The notes under the pieces were generated by a model, which worked only from the letters and a program-made list of their open reading frames with translations, had not been told where the DNA came from and made no database searches. Of a stretch of DNA of 64,000 bases, positions 44,491-52,942 are shown piece by piece. The position numbers were made by a program, and so were the translations under genes. The stretch is taken from the NCBI GenBank assembly GCA_018697095.1, contig JABHSG010000004.1, positions 1-64,000 of the forward strand, given 5' to 3'. Position 1 is the first letter of the stretch; the number at the start of each line of letters is the position of its first letter. The stretch is from an archaeon. Its GTDB lineage: Archaea > Nanobdellota > Nanobdellia > Woesearchaeales > GW2011-AR9.

Positions 44491-45351
44491 TTACTCAGAA
44501 ATAACTTTTTTCTTCTTTGTATCTTCAGTCAAATGCAAATAGTTATTTTTCGATGAAACTGGCTCACCTAATTCTTTTTCTAATTTCTCTCTAGCAGTGC
44601 CTGCAACTTCCCCACCTTTTTGCGCAGCCTCTTTATTTTCTTCAAAGCCTTTTGCATCTTTTTTACGCGCAATTTTGGTAGTAGAAGCTTCACCAAGCAT
44701 TGTAAAGATTAGTTCCAAATCATTCATACTATCGCGCAGGTTATGGTTATTCTTTTTCACTTCAAGTCCCTTGAATTCTTTGTATTCACTAGGCGTCATC
44801 CCAAAGGTTGCCTTGCTTATCTCTGCTGTTAAAATTGAAAACTCTTTTTGCGCACGCACTCCCCGCTTTTGCCATTCGTCTGTTAACTCATCACGAACAG
44901 CAATCCCACGTACACGTTTTTCAATCCAGTTTTCAGAGTAACCTTTTGCTTTGTAAATATCCTTCATACGTTTTTGTGCAAGTTCAGGATTTTCAATTTC
45001 TTGTACCCTCTCATAACCAACTTTAGCTAGCCATAATTTGAATGGTTCAGCCTTCTTACTTGGAATAGACTGAATTATACGAAATAGGCCTTCAGTATTA
45101 GCACAATCTGTCTCACGCATTTTGCGATCTGGCGCAATTAATTTCAACTGTACGATAATTTCGTACAGTTCAAAACCTTCTTCTTTAAGTTTAATTTTGA
45201 GATCTGACCAATATCTTCTATAGTTTGCTGAATCCGAAAGTGCCCCTGCAACATCAATTACACTAAACCACCATTCATCATTGTGCCAAACCTTGCGAAT
45301 TTCTTTATCTTCAAAAAGTGATAGTTTAGAATTTTCTTTTGTTTCTGCCAT
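44491..45351 (-). CDS. BRO-N family protein, DinD-like (intact copy)
   Basis: 286 residues. BRO N-terminal domain: LSLFEDKEIRKVWHNDEWWFSVIDVAGALSDS, then NTEGLFRIIQSIPSKKAEPFKLWLAKVGYERVQE. The C-terminal half (FGMTPSEYKEFKGLEVKKNNHNLRDSMNDLELIFTMLGEASTT, EENKEAAQKGGEVAGTAREKLE, SSKNNYL) matches the DNA-damage-inducible DinD-like arrangement. Closely related to the broken copy at 22815-23731. Expressed from a regulon-type leaderless promoter. Phage-type antirepressor or damage-response role is inferred. Confidence 0.88.
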   Translation of the reverse strand: MAETKENSKLSLFEDKEIRKVWHNDEWWFSVIDVAGALSDSANYRRYWSDLKIKLKEEGFELYEIIVQLKLIAPDRKMRETDCANTEGLFRIIQSIPSKKAEPFKLWLAKVGYERVQEIENPELAQKRMKDIYKAKGYSENWIEKRVRGIAVRDELTDEWQKRGVRAQKEFSILTAEISKATFGMTPSEYKEFKGLEVKKNNHNLRDSMNDLELIFTMLGEASTTKIARKKDAKGFEENKEAAQKGGEVAGTAREKLEKELGEPVSSKNNYLHLTEDTKKKKVISE

Positions 45352-45376
45352 ACTAAAGCTTACAGATTCACCATTT

Positions 45377-45404
45377 TATAAGCTCTATCTAAGCTTGACC
45401 AGTG
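45377..45404 (-). promoter_or_regulatory. Regulon-type promoter of the intact BRO-N gene
   Basis: On the minus strand CACTGGTCAA (45404-45395), 13 bp, TTATA (45381-45377), ATG at 45351 about 28 bp later. CCACT precedes the motif with 3-bp spacing, as before the ORF6N gene. Confidence 0.7.
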
Positions 45405-45407
45405 GGT

Positions 45408-45447
45408 AGTGGCTCTGCCACTTCCCCCAGAAATGTTTTGCATTTCT
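45408..45447. terminator. Paired-hairpin element E
   Basis: AGTGGC-TCT-GCCACT (45408-45422) and AGAAATG-TTTTG-CATTTCT (45429-45447), between the end of the PEP-mobile-domain gene and the BRO-N promoter. Same hairpin-then-regulon-promoter order as element A before ORF6N. Confidence 0.65.
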
Positions 45448-45472
45448 CGTGGCCAGTGGCAACAGAATTATC

Positions 45473-46765
45473 CTAATTTTCACTTACCTTTCTAACAATC
45501 CCATTCACAGCATCCACTTCAACCAAATCTTCATCTTTAAACAAACGTGTAGCAGTTTTAGTTCCAATCACACACGGTTTTTTCATCTCGCGAGCAACTA
45601 TTGCAGCATGGCAAGTGATTCCACCTTCATCTGTTACAAATGCGCATGCACGAATCATTGCCGGCAAAAAAGAAGGGAAAGTCATTTGAGTTACTAAGAC
45701 ATCTCCTTTTTCAACTTTGTAAATTTCAGACACTAGCTTTACAATTTTAACTCTCCCAATAACTTTACCTTTGTAAGCAACTTTTCCTTTAACAAAATTG
45801 GCAGAATTAATTTTCTTCTCTTCCACTATTCTCTTTGAAAAAACAAACATTTCTCCCTCATACGCTGCCAAACTAAATTCAGGACCATATTGTTTCAAAT
45901 CCCCCAAAAGCAAATCTTGCACTGTATAATGTTTAAGTTCTTGAAAAGAAAGCCCATAGTGCGAAGCTACTTCTTTTAATATAGGCCGAGCTAAATAAAG
46001 TAAATGATAAAACACATCTGTGCGTGCAGTTCTAAAGTAAACCAATTCACGAACTTCATCAAAAAGGTCCTGTAACTCCAAAGGTACATTAACTGATGGC
46101 ACTTCTTCCTCTTCCTTAAGACCCTCTCGCATAGAATCAATCTCAGATTCATTAAACCCATCACAAAATCCATCACGGCATTTAAGCCAGGTATATCTTT
46201 TTGCAATTTCACTACTTGAAATACCTTCGCGCATCATCTCTTCCATAAGTGAATGTGCATTCTTTTTAGAAGGAAAACTAGCATCTCCAATGAATGCATC
46301 AATATCAGAAGATACATATTTTGGAACTTCACGAGTCAATTCATCATTATAATATTCTTCAATTCCATGGGTTAGCCAGACAAACATAGTTGAATTTGTG
46401 AAAATATCATTAAATTCCTGTAGTTTTTCAAGACTTGATATAGAACTAGAACTCAACTCTTTCAATCTAATTTTACTTTTGGAATAGAAATCTTCTAAAA
46501 TAGAGCTAACTTCATTCATTTTGTGATTCTGCATGTAAACTAAAGACCTAGCTTTCATATCATCCCAAACTTCTGCGCTTTCATACCATACCCCATTCTG
46601 ATTCAAGATAGCTCTAACACTTAAATCATCTATTCCTAATTTTTCAAAAGTTTCTTTTTTAGTTCCACCAACAAATAAAGAACTAACAAATAAATCAAAT
46701 GGTCTCTCGAGCCAACGTTTCCAAGAAAGCGACAAAAACTTTTTCTTAAAATCAGTTTTGTCCAT
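45473..46765 (-). CDS. PEP-mobile-domain protein 2
   Basis: 430 residues from MDKTDFKKKF, overlapping the end of its paralogue by 14 bases. The first 300 residues are helical with no recognised domain. The last 90 are the swivelling phosphohistidine domain of PEP-utilising enzymes: AFVTDEGGITCHAAIVAREMKKPCVIGT, with the phospho-accepting His in T-C-H-A-A. No ATP-grasp or PEP-binding barrel is present, unlike PEP synthase or PPDK. Function unknown; probably a phosphocarrier or a degenerate relative. Confidence 0.75.
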   Translation of the reverse strand: MDKTDFKKKFLSLSWKRWLERPFDLFVSSLFVGGTKKETFEKLGIDDLSVRAILNQNGVWYESAEVWDDMKARSLVYMQNHKMNEVSSILEDFYSKSKIRLKELSSSSISSLEKLQEFNDIFTNSTMFVWLTHGIEEYYNDELTREVPKYVSSDIDAFIGDASFPSKKNAHSLMEEMMREGISSSEIAKRYTWLKCRDGFCDGFNESEIDSMREGLKEEEEVPSVNVPLELQDLFDEVRELVYFRTARTDVFYHLLYLARPILKEVASHYGLSFQELKHYTVQDLLLGDLKQYGPEFSLAAYEGEMFVFSKRIVEEKKINSANFVKGKVAYKGKVIGRVKIVKLVSEIYKVEKGDVLVTQMTFPSFLPAMIRACAFVTDEGGITCHAAIVAREMKKPCVIGTKTATRLFKDEDLVEVDAVNGIVRKVSEN

Positions 46766-48107
46766 TTCCAATTCTCCGAACAATCCCTTTCTCAGCATCC
46801 ACTTCAACTTTGTCCCCACTTTTCAAAACTTTCATAGCAACTTTACAACCAACAATGCAAGGAACTCCTAGTTCCCGAGCCACAATGGCAGCGTGCGATG
46901 TGATCCCTCCTTCATCTGTGACAAAGGCAATCGCTTTATTCATAGCAGGAAGGTAATTTGGGTTAGTTGTTGTAGCAACTAAAACTGCCCCAGCTGGAAA
47001 ATTAGCAATATCTTTTTCAGATTTTAAAACATAAACCTCTCCTTCTACTTTTCCAAGGCACCCCACTTTACCTTTAAACTCAGAGACTAAATTAACATCA
47101 GAATCATTTTCATGAATCATATCGTAAGCTTTTCCCCCAGAAATAATGGTGAACTCTCCATCATAAGTTGCTACAATTGCTTTTTTCCTATCTGAAATCA
47201 ATTTTTTAACTTCAACCTCATTTGCTGTCCAGTTTTCAGAAAGTTCAGTCAGTTCAGCTGGCAGAAAATTTCCAAGTTCCAAAACACTAAGACCAAACGC
47301 AGTTGAAACTTTTTTCAAAAAAGGATATGCTAAATAAAATGCATCACGGCGTAGTTCATCACGTAAATCTTTCACCCAAAGTAGTTTTTGATAAACCAAA
47401 ACTAACTTAGGGTCCAAAAGTGAACTATCTACTTCCTCTACTTCAACTTTTTCCTCACTACCACTAAAACCACGTACATAGTTTTCGACTTCCACTCTTC
47501 CAAATGGTTTCTCAAATGGATCAGTACTCCCAATATAAGCAAAGTTTTCAACCATAAATTCTACTTTTTCCTCAAAACTAACTTGAGAACTTAGTTTATC
47601 TGTAAGTCTGATAATAGATGCTTTTTTCAAAGGAGTAGAAATACTAGATATCACTAGAAGTGATTTTCCATCCCCATATTTCAAAACTACTTCTTTTTGA
47701 ATGGCAGCTTCCACAGCTTCCACTAAATAATAACAAGCCCATAAGCTTACACAAAAATCAACAAAATTTTCAAAATATTTAGAAAAATTTTGTAAAAGTC
47801 CTTCACGACTCTCAACTCCATCTAAAGTTTTTACAAATGATATTAGATTCTCTCCAGATTTAATTAAGCGGTTAATTCGTTTATCTACTCCTTCCAAATC
47901 ATTTTCAACAAGCGCAACATACTTTTCACTTACTTTTTCAATGGAACCTACTTGTGCAAATGTTGTCCACCAACCATTTTCAAATTCTCCTTTAGAAACA
48001 ATATCTTCACCAATCTCTTCTTGTAGCCATTTTTGAAATGATTCAAGTGCAGACATTTCATACCACAAAGAATATTCTCGAGTCCAATATTTTGTAAACT
48101 TCACCAT
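46752..48107 (-). CDS. PEP-mobile-domain protein 1
   Basis: 451 residues, the same design as the gene after it: a long helical N-terminal part and a C-terminal mobile domain (AFVTDEGGITSHAAIVARELGVPCIVGC), here with the canonical T-S-H-A-A phosphohistidine. Both have a similar central helical segment (VLELGNFLPAELTEL here, QELKHYTVQDLLLGDLKQYG in the other), so they arose by tandem duplication. They lie between riboflavin synthase and lumazine synthase genes on the same strand. Confidence 0.78.
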   Translation of the reverse strand: MVKFTKYWTREYSLWYEMSALESFQKWLQEEIGEDIVSKGEFENGWWTTFAQVGSIEKVSEKYVALVENDLEGVDKRINRLIKSGENLISFVKTLDGVESREGLLQNFSKYFENFVDFCVSLWACYYLVEAVEAAIQKEVVLKYGDGKSLLVISSISTPLKKASIIRLTDKLSSQVSFEEKVEFMVENFAYIGSTDPFEKPFGRVEVENYVRGFSGSEEKVEVEEVDSSLLDPKLVLVYQKLLWVKDLRDELRRDAFYLAYPFLKKVSTAFGLSVLELGNFLPAELTELSENWTANEVEVKKLISDRKKAIVATYDGEFTIISGGKAYDMIHENDSDVNLVSEFKGKVGCLGKVEGEVYVLKSEKDIANFPAGAVLVATTTNPNYLPAMNKAIAFVTDEGGITSHAAIVARELGVPCIVGCKVAMKVLKSGDKVEVDAEKGIVRRIGNGQN

Positions 48108-48203
48108 TTTCTAAATAACCTCAACCCAAAAAACCACTCACGAAAAACCAAAAAAACTATAATTCTCTCTTTAAGGAAACTGCACATTCCTGGTGCTGAA
48201 AAA

Positions 48204-48668
48204 TTATTTGATTTTCCCAGCGTCTGTATAACCTTGACGTTTACCTTCGCCAGCCCAAGATGATAACACTTCTTTCCCTTCAACTAATTTAAGTGCATTC
48301 ACTGTATGCTTTTGTACACGATCTTTGCAAATCTCGCTTTGCCGATCTAAATCGCCAAGCGCTTCTTTTTCATGGAAAAATACTTTCAAAATATGTTTAG
48401 AACACATCAGTTCACATTGAATCAAACCAATGTTAGCTTCATGAGCACACGTCTCATCAATGTCTTCTTTGCCAACCCATCCAAGTGCAACAACAACATC
48501 GCATGAATACTCTTCAAACAACTTCTTACATGCAACTGGCAAATCCTTGAATCCAGGCACAGTGTAACGTTCAATCTCAACACCACTATCATACTCAAGA
48601 GCAGCAGCTTTTGCAACTTCTCCCATGTTTACTCGCGCAAAGCAAGTATCCGCAATTCCTATTTTTAC
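48204..48668 (-). CDS. ribC: Archaeal-type riboflavin synthase
   Basis: 154 residues from MVKIGIADT. Archaeal riboflavin synthases are related to lumazine synthase rather than the bacterial enzyme; seen here are IGIADTCFARVNMG, YTVPGFKDLPVACKKLFEE (the P-G-x-x-D-L-P element), VVALGWVGKEDIDETCAHEAN and IQCELMCSKHILKVFFHEKEA. It converts two lumazines into riboflavin plus pyrimidine. Start: an upstream ATG at 48683 overlaps the riboflavin kinase end; 48668 gives the normal length. Confidence 0.92.
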   Translation of the reverse strand, partial: VKIGIADTCFARVNMGEVAKAAALEYDSGVEIERYTVPGFKDLPVACKKLFEEYSCDVVVALGWVGKEDIDETCAHEANIGLIQCELMCSKHILKVFFHEKEALGDLDRQSEICKDRVQKHTVNALKLVEGKEVLSSWAGEGKRQGYTDAGKIK

Positions 48669-48675
48669 CATTTGA

Positions 48676-49044
48676 CTAAACATTAACTAATCCAATTTCT
48701 ACTAAGCTACCATCAGCCAAATTAAACTTCTCACGTAAACTACAATCCGCCAATATTTCAATAATATTTCCAGCATGTGTACTTTTATCAGCTTTAACAA
48801 TCCATACTTTATAACCATTACCTAGCAAAATTTTAGCAGTATATACAGTAATATCTCCTAGTCCTTCAGGCCCAGCAATCCTAATTCCTTTAAACAAACT
48901 AAAATCTACTTTTTCAACAAGTTCTAAATTCAAAGTCCCAGCATAAACTCTGGCTTCAATTGCTTCAAAGATCAAATCAGAATACTTTGGTACAAAACCC
49001 TTAGCATCTCCAAGTCCTGACACAACTCTCCCTTTAATTTTCAT
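48676..49044 (-). CDS. ribK: CTP-dependent riboflavin kinase
   Basis: 122 residues. Archaeal RibK phosphorylates riboflavin to FMN with CTP. Conserved: GRVVSGLGDAKGFV, EARVYAGTLNLELVEKV (family P-G-T-L-N), and VEIGLVNV at the end. This gene opens the flavin cluster RibK-RibC-PEP1-PEP2; AAGGA before the ATG is its ribosome site. The normally fused winged helix of some archaeal members is missing. Confidence 0.9.
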   Translation of the reverse strand: MKIKGRVVSGLGDAKGFVPKYSDLIFEAIEARVYAGTLNLELVEKVDFSLFKGIRIAGPEGLGDITVYTAKILLGNGYKVWIVKADKSTHAGNIIEILADCSLREKFNLADGSLVEIGLVNV

Positions 49045-49079
49045 GGTAAGTCCTTATTTTCTATTTTTATAAAATGAAC

Positions 49080-49520
49080 TTAATAAAAAGTTCCAGCCCG
49101 AATAAATCCATTAGTTCTATTTACTGCTAGTTTTAATGTACGACTATATTTCCTTTTTAATCCTCTAATCCAAGAAGAATGCTTTTCAATCCCAGGATGA
49201 GACAATCTATATGTCTCATTTAAAGCAGCACATATCCCCTCAATCCCAAAATATATCTCTTCAACATCACCGTAAAAACATTTCTCAGATACAGTGATTT
49301 TTGAATCAGTTTGTAATTTATAAATTCTATTTGCAGTAAGCCATAACTCATAAGAAGAATCTCGCAAAGGCGTACCACAAACTCCAATTATAGGAGTTCT
49401 GTCCGCAGTGACACTTCCGCGTACTCGAAAAAGTACTAACTCCCCACTTGTAGCATCAACATATCTTCTTTCATCACTGCCCCTAACAAACATTGAAACT
49501 CTGTATTCAGTTTTAGCCAT
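49080..49520 (-). CDS. Hypothetical protein, 146 residues
   Basis: Beta-rich and basic (EYRVSMFVRGSDERRYVDATSG, LVLFRVRGSVTADRT; C-terminal RGLKRKYSRTLKLAVNRTNG). No domain recognised. 35 bp before ribK on the same strand, so possibly co-transcribed with it. Confidence 0.5.
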   Translation of the reverse strand: MAKTEYRVSMFVRGSDERRYVDATSGELVLFRVRGSVTADRTPIIGVCGTPLRDSSYELWLTANRIYKLQTDSKITVSEKCFYGDVEEIYFGIEGICAALNETYRLSHPGIEKHSSWIRGLKRKYSRTLKLAVNRTNGFIRAGTFY

Positions 49521-49593
49521 ATTATTATCTCAACTATCTATCAATATCAAGAACACTAACAAAACCACAACTCTGTATCAAAACTATAAACAA

Positions 49594-49637
49594 AGAAAGC
49601 AAAGCTTTCTTCTACAAGTGAGTCTCACTCACTTTGT
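49594..49637. terminator. Paired-hairpin element G after tRNA-Thr
   Basis: AGAAAGC-AAA-GCTTTCT (49594-49610) and ACAAGTGAGT...ACTCACTTTGT (49614-49637, one bulge). Directly downstream of the tRNA on the minus strand. Confidence 0.6.
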
Positions 49638-49642
49638 AAAAA

Positions 49643-49717
49643 TGGAGCCCCATCCGAGATTTGAACTCGGGACCTCCACATTACCAATGTGGCACTCTAC
49701 CACTGAGCCAATGGGGC
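49643..49717 (-). tRNA. tRNA-Thr (GGT)
   Basis: 75 nt. Acceptor GCCCCAT pairs with ATGGGGC; D arm with GGCTCAGTGGTAGAGTGCC; anticodon stem CCACA/TGTGG enclosing TTGGTAA, anticodon GGT; T arm CCGAG-TTCAAAT-CTCGG. The 3' CCA is encoded after discriminator T, which many archaeal tRNA genes lack. No intron. Confidence 0.93.
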
Positions 49718-49842
49718 GTAATCCAATTTTTATTATTAATCTGAGCTTGAACCAATTCAAACTCATTGACTATCAAAACAAAGCCAACTACGCTTAATTC
49801 AGATATTTCTTATTTAAATATTACGTTAAGAAGCTTACTATT

Positions 49843-50181
49843 TCATCTAATCTTGATCCCAAGCAGCTTTTTCTTTTGATTAATCTGATCAACCATGCCT
49901 TCGAATTTCTTAGCTTTTGAGCTGCAAAAGAACTCTCTACATACCACTGGGCGCCACTCATGAATAGAACAGCCATTATCTTTGAAATAAACGCAACTCC
50001 CGTTCTCTTGCTGTTTTAGAATATTAGCTCCAGCCTTTTTAGCCTCTTTAAAATCTAAATCCAAACATAAATCATCAAAAACAGTACTAAACTTCTTAGA
50101 CTCATACTCAGATTGATTCAAATTAATCAAGAACAGCTTGCAACAAACCCCAGACTGATAACATTTATTCACCACAAACAA
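49843..50181 (-). CDS. YkgJ-type cysteine-cluster protein
   Basis: 112 residues. Cysteine pattern CYQSGVCC, then CVYFKDNGCSIHEWRPVVCREFFC, is the Zn/Fe-binding YkgJ (CxxxCxxCC-like) family, thought to bind a metal or iron-sulfur cluster. The ends are basic. No partner evident from the position between two tRNA genes. Confidence 0.8.
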   Translation of the reverse strand: MFVVNKCYQSGVCCKLFLINLNQSEYESKKFSTVFDDLCLDLDFKEAKKAGANILKQQENGSCVYFKDNGCSIHEWRPVVCREFFCSSKAKKFEGMVDQINQKKKLLGIKIR

Positions 50182-50251
50182 GAACTAACCTTGCCCAGTA
50201 TTAAAGCTAACTATTCATTTCCAAAATACGTCACTAATTAAGAAAAAAGAG

Positions 50252-50391
50252 TGTCGGGGAGGGGATTCGAACCCCTGAACCTACTAAAGGACAGGATATC
50301 TTATCCATGCATCAACATGGTATCCTTATCATAGGAATGCCTAAAAGGCAACTTAAGTCCTGCGCATTTGACCAGACTTTGCTACCCCGAC
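50252..50391 (-). tRNA. tRNA-Leu (TAA) with 54-nt intron
   Basis: Acceptor GTCGGGG/CCCCGAC; D arm GCAAAGTCTGGTCAAATGC; anticodon stem CAGGA/TCCTG with C-T-TAA-G, anticodon TAA; long variable arm CCT-TTAGT-AGG; T arm AGGGG-TTCGAAT-CCCCT. The intron occupies 50298-50351, after position 37. CTTA of the anticodon loop can pair with TAAG in the intron, leaving three-base bulges at both cut sites, a bulge-helix-bulge for the archaeal splicing endonuclease. CCA is not encoded. Confidence 0.93.
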
Positions 50392-50445
50392 AATAATATG
50401 GTTATTTTCTATGGCATCTGATTTAAAGCTTTTTATTTTTAACAA

Positions 50446-51753
50446 TTACTTGGCCGGTGCATAACTCATGGCTGTTCTTGTGAGTCCATTAGAAGGAGAC
50501 ACAATTTTTCTTAAAACTTCACCTGGGATCCTGGTAAGTCCACTTTCGTTAAACATTTGGCCAAGTCTATTGAAATATTGGCGCAGTTCCGCAGTATTCT
50601 CTGCATGTTCAAATAAAGTATCATTATCAATTAATGCCAGATAAACTTCTTCAAGGCAGCGGCCTGTTTCTCGGTAATCTTTATTCCCTTGCCGAGAACC
50701 AAGAAATGCTAATTTACGGGCTGCAGCTGCATAAAATCCCAAAGAAAACTCTGCAAACTGTTGATCTTCCATCTTAACTACATCAGACATGTATTTTCCT
50801 ACACTAGCATCCGAAGATAAAATTTCTGGAACAACTTCATCTTCTCCATTTTCATAGGCATGTTCTAGTGCTAAATACAATTCAAGACGTTTAGCAAGGG
50901 AATTAGTATCTTTAAACAGTGCATTACCACCAAGTCTTAGGTGAATTAATGAATCACCAATATCTTTTGCGATAGTGTGGGAACCAAGTGTTGTTGGATC
51001 AAGTACTAGGTATCGGATTTCACCAATATTAATCCTAACTCTATATACATGGTCAGGGTTAAATTCACCGTGTGCTAATATTTTGCGAAGGTTAAATTTT
51101 TGATCTAATTGTACAAGATCATCTACATTTTGTGAACTTACAGTAGGTGCATTAGGGAAATTTGCACGGCTGAGTCTTTCGGCAAGAACTCCATGTTCAC
51201 TAGAAGAATGCTCATCTGCTTGATGATGGTACCTTGGTCTAACTTCGAAGAATCTGTCTTTATGTCGTGTTGCGGTTCCATCAAAACGAGCTGCTGCATG
51301 AATAACTTCTCTGATTAATGAATTTCTATCATCTGGGTTAGATGCAGTTGTAAGCATTCCTCCTAAACTTGGTGACTTCAGGTGCTCTATTCCTATCGCA
51401 GGTCCAGTCTCTTCAGACCCATATGATTCTGGAACAAAATCCTTGCCCATGATTAAATGAATATCATTGTATGCTTCTCTCTCATCTGTAAATTGCCTCC
51501 AAGTACTCCTTAGTCTTTTTTCTAGTGGCCCAGGGTTATTACGCGCAGCAACAATACGCTTAACAACCATCTCTTTAGGTCTCAGGTCTTTTCTATTTTT
51601 TTTTGGTCGTAAAAAAATTCGTGCAACGTCTGAATGCGTGTGTCTACTGATAGGCCCACATCTACCTGGACCATATCCTGTGCCTTCTAACATCGCTCTC
51701 GCTGATCTGCGAAAATCAGTTTTTCTCCAAGTAGATCCATCTATAGTTGACAC
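50446..51753 (-). CDS. APH-like kinase-fold protein
   Basis: 435 residues from a GTG at 51753 that fits a leaderless start (TTTAAATATAC about 27 bp upstream). The region around residue 228, HGEFNPDHVYRVRI, then YLVLDPTTLG (251) and DIGDSLIHLRLGG, resembles the catalytic H-G-D-x-x-x-x-N and metal-binding D-x-G loops of aminoglycoside phosphotransferase-type kinases, with E in place of the catalytic D. K65 and E92 could be the ATP-site pair. The N-terminal 60 residues are very basic. Could be a pseudokinase or small-molecule kinase; substrate unknown. Confidence 0.55.
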   Translation of the reverse strand: MSTIDGSTWRKTDFRRSARAMLEGTGYGPGRCGPISRHTHSDVARIFLRPKKNRKDLRPKEMVVKRIVAARNNPGPLEKRLRSTWRQFTDEREAYNDIHLIMGKDFVPESYGSEETGPAIGIEHLKSPSLGGMLTTASNPDDRNSLIREVIHAAARFDGTATRHKDRFFEVRPRYHHQADEHSSSEHGVLAERLSRANFPNAPTVSSQNVDDLVQLDQKFNLRKILAHGEFNPDHVYRVRINIGEIRYLVLDPTTLGSHTIAKDIGDSLIHLRLGGNALFKDTNSLAKRLELYLALEHAYENGEDEVVPEILSSDASVGKYMSDVVKMEDQQFAEFSLGFYAAAARKLAFLGSRQGNKDYRETGRCLEEVYLALIDNDTLFEHAENTAELRQYFNRLGQMFNESGLTRIPGEVLRKIVSPSNGLTRTAMSYAPAK

Positions 51754-51813
51754 AAGGTGGCAGGATTATAGTGTATATTTAAAGGTTCTGACAATTTTAC
51801 TATCGATAAATAG

Positions 51814-52767
51814 TCATAGTGTGTAAATCACTCTTCCTAAATTGTGTATTCCTATGATCATACGGCGCAATCGATCAATTGCTAAATGTAGTCCTTCATT
51901 CTTTTTAACCTCTAATTCAAATTTATCTAATCGTTGATCAAAATTAACCTTGAACTCAGAAAGGCGTAATGTTTCTTTGACATTTTGTGTATAAGTTGAT
52001 TTCATAGTTGCAATATAATGTTCCCTTACATCTTTTACAAATTCTTCAATATCTAGCTTAAGTTTTGAAGAAAGCTTTAGTTCATGTGCATAACGGGCAA
52101 AGCGACGAGCTTCATCTGCAATCTGTTCAATATAAAATGCAACAAAATGTAATCGCATGAAATCAATAGAAGTTAATTTAAAATTTTTCAGTGCACGGGT
52201 AGGGTTTTCAATATTATAAATTGCAGAACGATATAATAAGAAATATAACCTATTAACATCTTTATCACGTTCATTAAGATTAATATAATTATTATCAGTG
52301 AACACTTTTCTAGCTTCATCAATCATTGTACGGGTAACAACATCCATTTTGCGGATTAATTCTTCAGAAGATACTTTGTCCATATTTAGAAAATCTTTTG
52401 CAATAATACAGTTTTCAGTTTGTTCTAATATTTCAAGAGCCATCATGTTTTGTGTGATTTCTTGAATCTCACGGACTTTGGTCTTAGCTTCTTCTCCCTT
52501 AAATTTAATTGTACGATAATTTCGTATGTATGCACTGCATGTTTCTCGAGAGATATGTTCTTTTGTCTTCCCATCAACTAGAATTGTAATCTCTTTTTCT
52601 ACTTCTTCTTTAGTTGCATCAACTTGTTTACTTAAAATTAATTTTGGACCTGCTTCATCAACAGCAATCAAATCGCCTTTCTTTAGTTTTTGTTGAACAA
52701 CCCAAGCCTTTGGCAGTGATACTACATAACTTGATTTACCAAAAGAGATTAATTTACGAAATTCCAT
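51814..52767 (-). CDS. AbrB-PhoU phosphate-type regulator
   Basis: 317 residues. The N-terminal 45 residues (RKLISFGKSSYVVSLPKAWVVQQKLKKGDLIAVDE) are an AbrB/MazE-like swapped-hairpin DNA-binding domain. The rest is helical with two PhoU repeats (NMMALEILEQTENCIIAKDFLNM; MRLHFVAFYIEQIADEARRFARYAHEL). This archaeal fusion is thought to link phosphate status to transcription. No phosphate transporter is present nearby; the neighbours are the APH-like gene and a candidate non-coding RNA read in the opposite direction. Confidence 0.85.
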   Translation of the reverse strand: MEFRKLISFGKSSYVVSLPKAWVVQQKLKKGDLIAVDEAGPKLILSKQVDATKEEVEKEITILVDGKTKEHISRETCSAYIRNYRTIKFKGEEAKTKVREIQEITQNMMALEILEQTENCIIAKDFLNMDKVSSEELIRKMDVVTRTMIDEARKVFTDNNYINLNERDKDVNRLYFLLYRSAIYNIENPTRALKNFKLTSIDFMRLHFVAFYIEQIADEARRFARYAHELKLSSKLKLDIEEFVKDVREHYIATMKSTYTQNVKETLRLSEFKVNFDQRLDKFELEVKKNEGLHLAIDRLRRMIIGIHNLGRVIYTL

Positions 52768-52870
52768 TTTAAGCTATTCCCCCAATAATGCCTTAACAAT
52801 ATCTTATTCAGTTATAATTGTAAAAGAACATAATGCTCTTAGTACTGCCACCCAAAGCACAACTAAAGCA

Positions 52871-52901
52871 TATACTATCATAGTACCACTATATACTATC
52901 A
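52871..52901. promoter_or_regulatory. Tandem TATACTATCA repeats, 21 bp apart
   Basis: TATACTATCA at 52871-52880 and 52892-52901, start-to-start 21 bp, or two helical turns. They lie just before the TATA box of the candidate RNA (TTTATATTT, 52912-52920) and upstream of the phoU-like gene on the other strand. Likely binding sites for a regulator. Confidence 0.5.
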
Positions 52902-52942
52902 ACGTAAGGTATTTATATTTAAATGTTTTCAATTTCTATAAA

